Notes under the pieces: model-generated
Told to the model about the DNA's origin: nothing
Seen by the model: only the letters and a program-made list of their open reading frames with translations
Databases searched by the model: none
Origin: Maniola hyperantus
Lineage: Eukaryota > Arthropoda > Insecta > Lepidoptera > Nymphalidae
NCBI RefSeq assembly: GCF_902806685.2
Contig: NC_048556.1
Location: 1,426,001 to 1,490,000 of the forward strand
Direction of reading: 5' to 3'
DNA: 64,000 nt
In this document: positions 1 to 10,917 of the stretch, one piece after another
How positions within the stretch are numbered: the stretch's first letter is position 1
Layout of the letters: the number at the start of each line of letters is the position of its first letter
Translations under genes and position numbers: made by a program

Positions 1-46
1 GATCAAAGTATAAAGACTAAAGTTTCAACTTTCCACCTCGACTTAT

Positions 47-566
47 ACAGGCTCCCGCCACGACGAGTGGCGACTACAAACTTACAATATTATACAGGCT
101 CCCGCCACGACGAGTGGCGACTACAAACTTACAATATTATACAGGCTCCCGCCACGACGAGTGGCGACTACAAACTTACAATATTATACAGGCTCCCGCC
201 ACGACGAGTGGCGACTACAAACTTACAATATTATACAGGCTCCCGCCACGACGAGTGGCGACTACAAACTTACAATATTATACAGGCTCCCGCCACGACG
301 AGTGGCGACTACAAACTTACAATATTATACAGGCTCCCGCCACGACGAGTGGCGACTACAAACTTACAATATTATACAGGCTCCCGCCACGACGAGTGGC
401 GACTACAAACTTACAATATTATACAGGCTCCCGCCACGACGAGTGGCGACTACAAACTTACAATATTATACAGGCTCCCGCCACGACGAGTGGCGACTAC
501 AAACTTACAGTATTATACAGGCTCCAGCCACGACGAGAGTGGCGACTACAAACTTACAATATTATA
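47..566. repeat. 47-bp minisatellite, 11 copies
   Basis: The unit restarts every 47 bases (47, 94, 141 and so on to 517) and is near-identical; the last unit is 2 bp longer. Each unit holds a small hairpin, CGCCAC-gacga-GTGGCG. The array is free of stops in several frames, so apparent ORFs of 136-180 codons here are by-products of repetition. Confidence 0.97.
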
Positions 567-892
567 GGTAGGTATACTGCTGCTGTGCCAACTGCCATGC
601 CGATCTTATCTCTTACAGACTTTGCTGTGAAAATCTTTAAGTGGAGCAAATTGTAACTTATTTAATTAGGAATATCCTTGACTTTTGAGTTGTGTTTACT
701 TAATTGATATTTATTTTATAATGTATGTTTTCAAGTCGACGTCAATTAATTGCGTAAATCCAGGCGATGTGGACGGAAAACTTTATGATTTTACATTTCA
801 TGCATGAAGTAAGCGTGACATCTCTTTAGTCTCTATTTACGCACCGTTAACGTTAACTTCACAATAGCCCAAATTCTGTAACTCATCGCGCA
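567..892. other. AT-rich stretch, no gene seen
   Basis: I see no ORF, splice-flanked exon or recognised repeat in this stretch. Confidence 0.5.
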
Positions 893-929
893 ACATACAT
901 ACATACATACATACATACATACATACATA
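893..929. repeat. (ACAT)n microsatellite
   Basis: About nine uninterrupted ACAT units. Confidence 0.95.
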
Positions 930-953
930 AACATGCCGCAAAATGAACTATAC

Positions 954-1134
954 TTTTTTTTTTTTTTAAGAATATTAGCCATGTTAAATGACTAATATTC
1001 CCCTTTCCTCTCCAATTAAGCGTCAAGCTTGTGCTAGGAGTAGGTACGACAATAGTGCAACGGGCGGGGTTTGAACCGTCGACCTTTCGGTTTTCAGTCC
1101 ACTGCTGTACCCGTTGAGCTATTGAGGCTCTCTC
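954..1134 (-). mobile_element. tRNA-derived SINE, minus strand
   Basis: On the minus strand a tRNA-like head carries a pol III A box (1109-1121, TAGCTCAACGGGT) and a B box (1067-1077, GGTTCAAACCC). A short body and an A-tail follow, the tail seen as the T-run 954-967 on the plus strand. This is standard SINE architecture. It is not a tRNA gene because the acceptor stem does not close. Confidence 0.8.
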
Positions 1135-1330
1135 ATACTTACTGTTTAATGTTATAGAAATGTATAATCTAGTGTAGGGTCTGGGCTCTGACGTCAGCTG
1201 TGTTCTTAATCAAGTGCAGCTGTTATCGTTCATGTCATGCTTGATTGAGCATAAAGCTCCTCGATCGTCGCAGACTCTACCTCCGACCAGATAGAAATGT
1301 ACTCGATAATAAATCTTATCTGATATAAAA

Positions 1331-1740
1331 ACCGGCCAAAAGCGAGTCAGACTCTCGCACCGAGGGTTCCGTACTACAGTCGAATTTATTCGACTTTTTT
1401 TACGATAAATAAAAACTTTTATGCATAAAAATAAACAAAATCTGTTTTAGAATGTACAGGTAAAGCCCTTTCATAATTATGATACCCCACTTGGTATAAT
1501 ATCTTACTTTGAAAGTTGAAAATACTAATATTTGTTCATAAACACATTTTAATTTTTTCAGGATGTAACCACAAATTTACAGTTTTCGGATTTTTCCCCT
1601 TAAGTGTGCTATAAGACCTACTCGCCTGCCGAATTTCATGATTCTAGGTCAACGGGAAGTACCCTCTAGGTTTCTTGACAGACAGACAGACAACAAAGTG
1701 ATCCTATAAGGGTTCCGTTTTTCCGTCTGAGGTACGGACA
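1331..1740 (+). mobile_element. Dispersed lepidopteran repeat, family A
   Basis: Begins at ACCGGCCAAAAGCGAG and runs through GGGTTCCGTACTACAGTCG to a GACAGACAGACAG stretch and CCTATAAGGGTTCCG. Other copies in this window are 4011-4287 plus 4728-4912 (minus), 29690-29858 (minus), 56885-56945 (minus fragment) and 59130-59545 (plus). I recognise the family as common in Lepidoptera but cannot place it in a class. Confidence 0.75.
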
Positions 1741-2080
1741 AACGCTAAAAACTGTTGCACACCGTGCAGGGTTCCTAATTTTTCAAGTTTCTTGTTGCTT
1801 ATTTCTAAAGCTTTATTTCTTACAAATAACCAACATAAGCCCTCGCTAAGCTTAGTTTTAAATTTTAGTTTAGCCGCTACAGAGCGGCTAAACTAAAATT
1901 AACTTAAAATTAAAAATATAAACTAGATTTTGATGATTGAGGTGTCAATTGATTTGTTGTTATGGTCCGCGTGTCATAGGCTACATTTGATTTGAACAAA
2001 ATCAATCTGACGTATGTTACATGCAAAAAAGTGAGGTCTTTAAATTATTTAATTATATTATTATTTAATTTATAAGTTTA
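1741..2080. other. AT-rich spacer with an 18-bp hairpin
   Basis: No gene seen. Positions 1861-1878 and 1883-1900 are perfect inverted 18-mers (AATTTTAGTTTAGCCGCT and its complement) around the 4-nt loop ACAG. Confidence 0.6.
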
Positions 2081-2520
2081 AAAGGGCAGACATTGTAATA
2101 CTGTTAAGACTTCGGTCCGGGCACATTCCATCAAATAAATTTAATTTCTTGATGAGAAGATCGCCAACACAGAATTGTGGAGACTGTGGAGATACACAAA
2201 TTGACGACGTTTTCCACCTTTTGATGGAATGTACCCGTAATGAATTGGAGCGGCCGCGTATTCTTAAGAATAATTACAGTGTGGGTATGTGCAACAGTCT
2301 GTTAGCTACCCCATTGTCAGGGAACGCACGGTCGCTCATTGATATGTGTTAACAATGTGTTTGTGTTTTTTTTTTTTTTTTGTTGTTGTTTTACCTAAAA
2401 TGTTTTATTTTTTGTTTGTTTTTTGATGATTTGATGTTTATCTTACGGGGGTGACATAGTCAGCTATGACTAAACCCTCAAAAAAAATAAAGATTTAAAA
2501 AAAAAAAAAAAAAAAAAAAA
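2081..2520 (+). mobile_element. LINE 3' fragment (Jockey/R1-like tail)
   Basis: An open frame from about 2081 to 2352 encodes the C-terminal zinc-knuckle tail of a non-LTR retrotransposon ORF2: an LRSGHIPSNKF-like stretch, then C-x2-C-x9-H-x4-C (CGDC...FHLLMEC). A short 3' UTR with AATAAA (2484-2489) and a poly(A) tract (2497-2520) follow. The rest of the element is missing, the usual result of 5'-truncated insertion. The clade is tentative. Confidence 0.8.
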
Positions 2521-2656
2521 ATTATTTTTTGATATTGTATCGAGTAGAGTGTCAAATGAAAGACGAAAAATATAAATATAGTATACGTACTATTAAAATA
2601 TACCAAGCGATAGAAACCCAATTTTTCTATAATATTTCAGCGTTTTCATCTACTTA

Positions 2657-3299
2657 GATAACGTAATGATGATGCCGATGGTTGCGACAATATGTCGTAC
2701 GGTGGAGTGTCTGCACGCGCGCCGTCGCCCTTATTGAAGGCTGCAGGCTGCAGGGGCTACGTAGATAACGTAATGATGATGCCGATGGTTGCGACAATAT
2801 GTCGTACGGTGGAGTGTCTGCACGCGCGCCGTCGCCCTTATTGAAGGCTGCAGGCTGCAGGGGCTACGTAGATAACGTAATGATGATGCCGATGGTTGCG
2901 ACAATATGTCGTACGGTGGAGTGTCTGCACGCGCGCCGTCGCCCTTATTGAAGGCTGCAGGCTGCAGGGGCTACGTAGATAACGTAATGATGATGCCGAT
3001 GGTTGCGACAATATGTCGTACGGTGGAGTGTCTGCACGCGCGCCGTCGCCCTTATTGAAGGCTGCAGGCTGCAGGGGCTACGTAGATAACGTAATGATGA
3101 TGCCGATGGTTGCGACAATATGTCGTACGGTGGAGTGTCTGCACGCGCGCCGTCGCCCTTATTGAAGGCTGCAGGCTGCAGGGGCTACGTAGATAACGTA
3201 ATGATGATGCCGATGGTTGCGACAATATGTCGTACGGTGGAGTGTCTGCACGCGCGCCGTCGCCCTTATTGCAGGCTGCAGGCTGCAGGGGCTACGTAG
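2657..3299. repeat. 107-bp minisatellite, 6 copies
   Basis: Units begin at 2657, 2764, 2871, 2978, 3085 and 3192 and are nearly identical. The last has one changed base in the GGCTGCAGGCTGCAGG segment. Confidence 0.97.
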
Positions 3300-4010
3300 A
3301 GATGTTGAGATTCGAGAGCAGCAATTATCCCGCAGTCCACCGCTCTCCGACACAAGGCCGAGCCTCAATTACCGACATTTTGTAGATGCGACCCGATCTG
3401 TAAGTGCCCAAAGGTGTACTAAATTACTGCCTTTTTGTTTTAAATGTACAAAAATAAACGAAGCGTACCTAGTGTTATTTTGAAATTCTAATTCTACTCT
3501 ACAATCTTACTAAGTATATTATGAAACCATGGTGCAATCCCATCACTAAGTAAGTAGGTATGCTATTTGACATGTTACCTTCTCTCTGCATTGATGTATC
3601 TTCTCTCCGTGTCCACTCTCCATGTAAAACACAGAACCCCACGTCCGTCACGTCCGTCACGTCATAATAATTGTTTATTTTTCAAAAAAGTATTGGTACA
3701 AGTATTTAGTTCAATTACAAATTACAAGTCATAATTATTATAAGTATTTACTTTAGGTCTAGAAAATCTATTTAAATAATTAATGTTAGAGCAGATTTTT
3801 TGTCTAACTAATCCTTCATTCGGTCTACAGTCTTTGTCGTTACGGAATACGGCCACGGGCCACATGTGCGACGTTAATGACGTAGTTACATACCAACAGA
3901 TAAAGTACTTATTGTAAATGATTGAATACGAATTACGTATGTATATCTTCATTTTTTGTCACATTATATAAAAAAAAATCATGATTGCGATAATATTGCG
4001 AGTGCTCATT
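3300..4010. other. Unique AT-rich stretch, no gene seen
   Basis: Only short chance ORFs. A 10-bp direct repeat (ACGTCCGTC) occurs near 3640-3664. Confidence 0.5.
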
Positions 4011-4287
4011 TTTAGGGTTCCGTACCTCGAAAGGAAAAAAAAGGAAACCCTTATAGGATCACTTTGTTTTCTGTCCGTCGGTCTGACAACAAACCAACAG
4101 AGTATACTTCCCGTTGAAATAGAATCATGAAATTTTGTAGGTAGGTAGGTTCTATATAGCACAAGTAAAGGAATAAATCCTGAAACAGTGAATTTATGGC
4201 TATATAACAAAAAAAAAATTAAAATGTGTTCATGAACAAATAATTTTTATTTTCAAATTTTCAAAGTGAGATAACTATACTTATCAC
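4011..4287 (-). mobile_element. Family A repeat, first half (minus)
   Basis: Reverse-complement copy of the family A repeat (compare 1331-1740), opening with TAGGGTTCCGTACC. It stops at the T-run of the inserted LINE and resumes at about 4728. Confidence 0.75.
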
Positions 4288-4727
4288 TTTTTTTTTTTTT
4301 TTTTAAATATCTTATTAGATCGGCAGTGCCACTTACACTAACTAGATGATTAATAATAAATTTAAATACAAATAAAGGTACAAGAAAAAAGACATAAAAT
4401 ACAAAACGATAAATGATCAAAGAATTTTGAATATGTACGCTGAGAACATCTAATCTAATCTAAATCAGCCTGTGCTGTCCCACGTCTGGGCAAAGGCCTC
4501 CCTCCGATCCTTCCACAATTTTCTATTTCGTGCCTCTTCAGGCCACGTAACTGTAAATTTATCTAATTCATCACGCCAACGTCGCCTCGGCCGACCACGC
4601 TGGCGTTGATGATTCTGGGGCGTCCAAAAAGAAGCTGAGAACATTGAATGACATATTCATGTCACGCTCCCAGTACCAGTATTATAGAGCCATCATTAAA
4701 TGGGTCCATCATAACATAACATAACAT
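4288..4727 (-). mobile_element. LINE 3' fragment nested in family A repeat
   Basis: On the minus strand, 4625 down to 4468 reads as an intact ORF2 C-terminus with the motif GRPRRRWRDELDKF and ending TWDSTG-stop. This tail is typical of RTE-like and related non-LTR retrotransposons. A 3' UTR of about 165 bp and a poly(A) tract (T-run at 4290-4304) complete it. Family A sequence lies on both sides, so the LINE inserted into an older repeat. The upstream limit is approximate. Confidence 0.75.
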
Positions 4728-4912
4728 AATATGAAAGGGCTATAGCTATACATTCCTATACATTCTAACACAGATTTTTATTTATTGTTATCAATGACAT
4801 TGATTGTTATGCATTACATTTTTTTGATTTATCGTGCAAAGTGTTGAAAAATACGACTGTAGTACGGAACCCTCTCGGTGCACGAGTCTGACACGCTCTT
4901 GGCCGGTTTTTT
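4728..4912 (-). mobile_element. Family A repeat, second half (minus)
   Basis: Resumes the family A copy interrupted by the LINE, ending with TTGGCCGGTTTTT, the complement of the family's start. Confidence 0.75.
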
Positions 4913-4974
4913 CACGGTTTTATGTTTATATATTTTTTTGCAAAGAATGTCATCGTTACGTAACAGTCACATAT

Positions 4975-5020
4975 CCGGCACCGGCACCGGCACCGGCACC
5001 GGCACCGGCACCGGCACCGG
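4975..5020. repeat. (CCGGCA)n hexanucleotide repeat
   Basis: Between seven and eight perfect CCGGCA units. Confidence 0.95.
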
Positions 5021-5197
5021 GCAGGTCGTGTGTACGGTCCACTTGCCGCATCGGATGCCATTTGTCTGTTTAACTTATCGTGTGTGTGTGTGTGCTCAGC
5101 TTACCACACGTCGGATGCGATCGCTCTTCGGGACGAACTCACGCACGAAGTGTTCCGTACCATCCAATAAGAAATAACAGTGTACATGTAGCAGACA

Positions 5198-5530
5198 CCG
5201 GCTTTACTCACGTAGTTGGTCGACGTAAGCGACTCATTTCAAACCCACCCGGAATCATTCACGATAGTTTACTCACGTAGTTGGTCGACGTAAGCGACTC
5301 ATTTCAAACCCACCCGGAATCATTCACGATAGTTTACTCACGTAGTTGGTCGACGTGAGCGACTCATTTTAAACCCACCCGGAATCATTCACGATAGTTT
5401 ACTCACGTAGTTGGTCGACGTGAGCGACTCATTTCAAACCCACCCGGAATCATTCACGATAGTTTACTCACGTAGTTGGTCGACGTGAGCGACTCATTTC
5501 AAACCCACCCGGAATCATTCACGATAGTTT
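5198..5530. repeat. 65-bp minisatellite, 5 copies
   Basis: TTTACTCACGTAG recurs at 5203, 5268, 5333, 5398 and 5463. The unit resembles one arm of the hairpin element at 63631-63764 (TTTACTCACGT...GTCGAC), so the array appears to be an amplified piece of a dispersed element. Confidence 0.93.
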
Positions 5531-6036
5531 AAACGCTAAAAAAGAAATAGGTACTTAAATACTTTTTAATTTTTTCTAATTTCCATGGCAGCCATTTTGA
5601 AATTTGTATTATTTGCTGTTATAACGGCAATAAAAATACATGTCAATTTGAGAAAGATTGAACTTCCGATCTGAACCCGGCCCCGACAAACGACAAGTGG
5701 GAACGGGGGTTACGGTTCATTAGATACAAGTACCTTGCAGCGACTCGCTCCATGTAACCGAGAGGTCGTTTCTGATTCAAGAGATACAGCGTGTTGACAG
5801 ACAGACACATTTACAGCGAAAGTAGATAGGGAGAGCAGCGAAGGAGCTGGTACGGAACCCTAAAAAGTCTGTTTGCTGTCCGTCGCACCACTCACCAGGA
5901 AGTAGACCCCTAGTTTCAAAATAATACTTATTAGTTATGTAAATAGTTTGCTTTTACTTTGAGCGTTCACTCGCTGATAATATAATCGGCTTCACAGAAT
6001 GTTCCAGTGTTATGTATTACATCTACCGAAGTGGAT
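5531..6036. other. Unique stretch, no gene seen
   Basis: Contains a short family A end (GTACGGAACCCTAAAAAG) near 5850-5870. No coding evidence. Confidence 0.5.
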
Positions 6037-8221
6037 TACTCACTACTCACTGCTCACTGCTCACTGCTCACTGCTCACTACTCACTACTCACTGCTCACT
6101 TCTCACTGCTCACTGCTCACTACTCACTACTCACTGCTCACTGCTCACTGCTCACTTCTCACTACTCACTACTCACTACTCACTGCTCACTACTCACTAC
6201 TCACTACTCACTACTCACTACTCACTGCTCACTGCTCACTGCTCACTACTCACTACTCACTACTCACTACTCACTACTCACTGCTCACTGCTCACTGCTC
6301 ACTACTCACTACTCACTGCTCACTGCTCACTGCTCACTTCTCACTACTCACTACTCACTGCTCACTGCTCACTGCTCACTGCTCACTACTCACTACTCAC
6401 TGCTCACTGCTCACTGCTCACTTCTCACTACTCACTACTCACTACTCACTGCTCACTACTCACTACTCACTACTCACTACTCACTACTCACTACTCACTA
6501 CTCACTACTCACTACTCACTACTCACTACTCACTTCTCACTACTCACTGCTCACTGCTCACTACTCACTACTCACTACTCACTACTCACTACTCACTACT
6601 CACTACTCACTACTCACTACTCACTACTCACTACTCACTACTCACTACTCACTACTCACTACTCACTACTCACTACTCACTACTCACTACTCACTTCTCA
6701 CTACTCACTGCTCACTGCTCACTACTCACTACTCACTACTCACTACTCACTGCTCACTGCTCACTGCTCACTACTCACTACTCACTGCTCACTGCTCACT
6801 GCTCACTTCTCACTACTCACTACTCACTACTCACTGCTCACTACTCACTACTCACTACTCACTACTCACTACTCACTACTCACTACTCACTACTCACTAC
6901 TCACTACTCACTACTCACTTCTCACTACTCACTGCTCACTGCTCACTACTCACTACTCACTACTCACTACTCACTACTCACTACTCACTACTCACTACTC
7001 ACTACTCACTACTCACTACTCACTACTCACTACTCACTACTCACTACTCACTACTCACTACTCACTACTCACTACTCACTACTCACTACTCACTACTCAC
7101 TGCTCACTGCTCACTGCTCACTACTCACTACTCACTGCTCACTGCTCACTGCTCACTTCTCACTACTCACTACTCACTACTCACTGCTCACTGCTCACTG
7201 CTCACTACTCACTACTCACTGCTCACTGCTCACTGCTCACTTCTCACTACTCACTTCTCACTGCTCACTGCTCACTGCTCACTGCTCACTACTCACTACT
7301 CACTGCTCACTGCTCACTGCTCACTTCTCACTACTCACTACTCACTACTCACTGCTCACTACTCACTACTCACTACTCACTACTCACTACTCACTACTCA
7401 CTACTCACTACTCACTACTCACTACTCACTTCTCACTACTCACTGCTCACTGCTCACTACTCACTACTCACTACTCACTACTCACTACTCACTACTCACT
7501 ACTCACTACTCACTACTCACTACTCACTACTCACTACTCACTACTCACTACTCACTACTCACTACTCACTACTCACTGCTCACTGCTCACTACTCACTCC
7601 TCACTGCTCACTGCTCACTGCTCACTTCTCACTACTCACTACTCACTACTCACTGCTCACTACTCACTACTCACTACTCACTACTCACTGCTCACTACTC
7701 ACTACTCACTACTCACTACTCACTACTCACTACTCACTACTCACTACTCACTACTCACTACTCACTACTCACTTCTCACTGCTCACTGCTCACTGCTCAC
7801 TACTCACTACTCACTACTCACTACTCACTACTCACTACTCACTACTCACTACTCACTACTCACTACTCACTACTCACTACTCACTACTCACTACTCACTA
7901 CTCACTACTCACTTCTCACTACTCACTGCTCACTGCTCACTACTCACTACTCACTGCTCACTACTCACTACTCACTACTCACTACTCACTACTCACTACT
8001 CACTACTCACTACTCACTTCTCACTACTCACTTCTCACTACTCACTGCTCACTGCTCACTACTCACTACTCACTACTCACTACTCACTACTCACTACTCA
8101 CTACTCACTACTCACTACTCACTACTCACTACTCACTACTCACTACTCACTACTCACTACTCACTGCTCACTTCTCACTACTCACTACTCACTACTCACT
8201 ACTCACTACTCACTGCTCACT
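6037..8221. repeat. Heptamer satellite TACTCAC, about 312 copies
   Basis: An uninterrupted 2.2-kb run of TACTCAC with interspersed TGCTCAC and TTCTCAC variants, plus one TCCTCAC. Variant blocks recur: a marked block starting with TTCTCAC appears at 6422, 6807, 7325 and 7626, at spacings that are multiples of 7. Since 3 x 7 bp is 7 codons and contains no stop, all three plus frames are open for more than 700 codons. These are not protein genes. Confidence 0.98.
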
Positions 8222-8589
8222 ATGAGGCTGCTGCAGGACCTTCCCGCTAGCTATTGCTTGACCCAGACTCCGCTCATAACCTGATACTACGAATTAAGAA
8301 CAAATTAATCATAGTTTTTGTTTTGTCATTCACATTTACTGCAAATGACAATTACATAATTACATACTAAATACTAAGTACGTGACGTCATATCGCAGTT
8401 TGGAATCGTTTTAACGTTCACGATTGGACGAGCTTCATATTTCCGTTGCACATCATACTCTACCACTCTAATTCATAGTACATACTTATTAATATACAAA
8501 TGTATAAAAATTATAATAATTATTATTATTTTATTTTCATCTTCATCTGGTGAAAAGTAAAAATTAACAATTTCACATGCATCTATATC
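8222..8589. other. AT-rich stretch, no gene seen
   Basis: Contains a short imperfect (ATT)n run near 8515-8535. No coding evidence. Confidence 0.45.
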
Positions 8590-8702
8590 ATCGTCATCAT
8601 ACAGAACCCATAGCCGGCTCACTACAGAGCATGGGTCTCCTCTCAGTGTGAGAGGGGTTTGGCCATAGTTCACCACGCTGGCCAAGTACGGATTGGCAGA
8701 CT
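8590..8702 (-). mobile_element. SINE family C fragment (minus)
   Basis: 3' part only of the tRNA-derived SINE family called C here. It shows AGCCGGCTCACTAC, the CTCTCAGTGTGAGAGG segment and CACGCTGGCCAAG. Complete copies are at 22003, 55062, 55718 and 61574. Confidence 0.75.
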
Positions 8703-8810
8703 TGGTTTATCTCTGTACCAAATTTCATAAAAATGGTCGATTGGGCCTTAAAAAGTTAGCATAAAGACAGACAGACAAATTTTCCCATTTATAATATTAG
8801 TATGCAAAGT
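8703..8810 (+). mobile_element. Dispersed repeat family B fragment (3' end)
   Basis: Ends in TTATAATATTAGTATG after a GACAGACAGACA stretch, like the 3' ends of the other family B copies (54854, 57125 and, inverted, 61010). Confidence 0.6.
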
Positions 8811-8872
8811 ATGGAAGTATGTAAAGGGTGTCCAGCGGAAATTTTCAACTTTAAATTATTGTAACTCCCGTG

Positions 8873-9005
8873 TTAGCGGGACGAGCGGGACGAGCGGGAC
8901 GAGCGGGACGAGCTGGACGAGCGGGACGAGCGGGACGAGCGGGACGAGCGGGACGAGCGGGACGAGCGGGACGAGCGGGACGAGCGGGACGAGCGGGACG
9001 AGCGG
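8873..9005. repeat. 9-bp subterminal array, left arm (about 14 copies)
   Basis: GCGGGACGA units lie inside the left arm of the fold-back element; one unit has CTGGACGA. Confidence 0.93.
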
Positions 9006-9157
9006 GGCGGGGCGGGGGAGGTAGCATTTGTTACGTGGTCTTTGCGGATTACTTCATAGAGATGAGGCATTGGTCGGGTGCGCATCGCGCGTTTGCGCGT
9101 TCGTTGGTTCGAGCACGTCGTGTATTCTCTTCCCACCTTCACATTCGGCGATTAAGC

Positions 9158-9371
9158 GATGGTCCAAGCACGCAGCTTATCTGGTCGTGGCTGGGTGCGG
9201 AGATTCCGTCACGAAGGAACAGTGGCTAATAGGCCTCCTCCGGGCCCGGCCACGTCAACAGCGACGCCAGAACATGTGGCAGAGGTGCGTCAGACAGTCA
9301 TTAGAAATCCAAGGAAATTGGTAAGACAGATTGCAGCCTCCACAAAAATTAAAAAGTCAACAATTTTTGTG
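9158..9371 (+). pseudogene. Transposase N-terminal fragment (HTH, DUF4817-like)
   Basis: The frame starting at ATG 9159 gives a segment of about 70 codons with the GTVANRPPPG and HVAEVRQTVIRNPR motifs of the DNA-binding helix-turn-helix region of mariner-like transposases. A second stretch (ADYFIEMRHWSGAHRAFA) lies upstream in another frame, so the copy is frameshifted. The DDE catalytic domain is absent. Confidence 0.65.
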
Positions 9372-9644
9372 CGATTTGCATTTTATAGGGCTGAAGTGTT
9401 TAAATGCTTTTTTAGAATTACATGCACAGTTGACTTTTTCATATTTGTCCACCCAGCCAAGACTAGATAAGCTGCGTGCTTGGACCATCGCTTAATCGCC
9501 GAATGTGAAGGTGGGAAGAGAATAAACGACGTGCTCGAACCAACGAACGCGCAAACGCGCCATGCGCACCCGACCAATGCCTCATCTCTATGAACTAATC
9601 CGCAAAGACCACGTAACAAATGCTACCTCCCCCGCCCCGCCCCG

Positions 9645-9719
9645 CTCGTCCCGCTCGTCCCGCTCGTCCCGCTCGTCCCGCTCGTCCCGCTCGTCCCGCT
9701 CGTCCCGCTCGTCCCGCTA
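9645..9719. repeat. 9-bp subterminal array, right arm (about 8 copies)
   Basis: The inverted counterpart (TCGTCCCGC units) of the left-arm array, with about half as many copies. Confidence 0.93.
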
Positions 9720-10018
9720 ACACGGGAGTTACAATGATATTCCCGCTGGACACCCTTTATTTAATAATACTCTATTAAGCTATTTACTGTATAACGGCGC
9801 AGTTTCCGTAAATGCTCTCAAGCACTTTATATAATAACAGATAAGATAATTGCGCTCTGCATAATGTACAGTGTAGCGTAGCAGAGCTGCCCAAAGGTTG
9901 CGTTGTGCAAGTGCTGACCTCATCTAGCGCTCCTCAGCAATGAGCAATGAGCACACATCACAGGTCAGCGAAGTGAAGGCGCGCGGGTTGCAGCAACACA
10001 TCCGATACGCGTTTCCAT

Positions 10019-10208
10019 CTCTATTCATAGGTTGCTGTTCATTGCTGGTGGAATGGTTGTGTAACGAAGGACCGTGAAGTATGAATGCGGCCGACCAAAG
10101 CGCCAGAGAGTTGCTCTATTCATAGGTTGCTGTTCATTGCTGGTGGAATGGTTGTGTAACGAAGGACCGTGAAGTATGAATGCGGCTGACCAAAGCGCCA
10201 GAGAGTTG
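10019..10208. repeat. 95-bp tandem duplication
   Basis: CTCTATTCATAGGTTGC starts at 10019 and again at 10114; the copies differ at one base (GGCCGACC versus GGCTGACC). Confidence 0.95.
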
Positions 10209-10244
10209 CTCACATTGCAATGCATAACGGCATTAGCCGGTCAA

Positions 10245-10707
10245 CATCACAATCAACCCATCGCCGGCTCGCTACTGAGCACGGCAGGGCGATTGTCTAA
10301 AACCTGCATCAATCATTATTACAACCTCAATTGTTCTGATTGGCTGAATTTGTGCGATTCTTGTTGCAACAATGCATTGTGGCCAATAGTGAGCGAGCAT
10401 TAACCAATCAGAGATGATTGCGATCGTGACATTGTAGCTGTCAAACAACCGCGGTAGAGCCACCGGTCTCCTCTCAGAATGAAAAGGGACATAGTCCACC
10501 ACGTTAGCCCTTGGTAAGCTTCACACACCTTTGAGAACATTATAGGAATCTCTCAGGCATGCAGATTTCCTCACGATGTTTTTACGTTAAAGCGAGTGAT
10601 GTTCAATTGCTTAAAACGCACGTTAGAGGTGCGTGCCCGGGATCGAACCCACGATTTCCTGAGTGAGAGGCCGACACGTCTTAATCACTAGGTCATCATA
10701 GCTATTA
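10245..10707 (-). mobile_element. SINE family C copy (minus) split by an insertion
   Basis: The SINE 3' end lies at 10245-10284, and the rest, including the tRNA-like head with a GATCGAACCC B-box complement, at about 10463-10707. About 178 bp of unrelated sequence separate them. Confidence 0.75.
10285..10462. mobile_element. MITE-like insertion nested in a SINE
   Basis: Interrupts the SINE exactly inside its GAGCACGGGTCTCC segment, with CACGG on the left and CACCGG on the right, which may be an imperfect target duplication. Internal inverted segments (CTGATTGGCT and ACCAATCAG) are visible. A partial inverted copy of the same sequence occurs at 63338-63430, so it is dispersed. Confidence 0.6.
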
Positions 10708-10917
10708 GCTCCTGGTTAATAAATTAACTGCAAAACGAGTCAAACAATAATCATAGTAGGGATAAGTTAAAATTGTAAGTACCTACTTGCATAATAATTT
10801 AAGTAGTAATTGTTATAATGAGAATTATGATCTAGATTAACTTGTCAAAGTTCAAAATTAGGTTGTAGCTCCTGATCAATTTGTTTTTGTGACATGCTCT
10901 AATGTAGCCGGAAACTA

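Larger units (their letters stand above)
8824..9757. mobile_element. Fold-back DNA transposon built from two inverted copies
   Basis: The ends are a perfect short terminal repeat (AAGGGTGTCC at 8824, GGACACCCTT at 9748) flanked by TA on both sides (8822-8823, 9758-9759), as expected for Tc1/mariner-type insertion. Arms 8824-9197 and 9457-9757 are inverted copies. Both contain part of the N-terminal helix-turn-helix region of a DUF4817/mariner-like transposase. The plus arm reads through RRFRHEGTVANRPPPG and EHVAEVRQTVIRNPR to about 9365; the minus arm carries KKSTVHVILKKHLNTSAL (9383-9440) after an internal deletion. It looks like a tail-to-tail fusion of two truncated copies. It cannot encode a working transposase. 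Confidence 0.85.

Noticed and set aside
6037..8221. Telomeric repeat
   Set aside because: The unit is TACTCAC, not the insect TTAGG, and no TTAGG run occurs in the window.
5999..8284. Three overlapping ORFs of 737-761 codons (LLTTHYS repeats)
   Set aside because: Produced by a stop-free 7-bp repeat read in all three frames; no unique coding sequence, domain or promoter.
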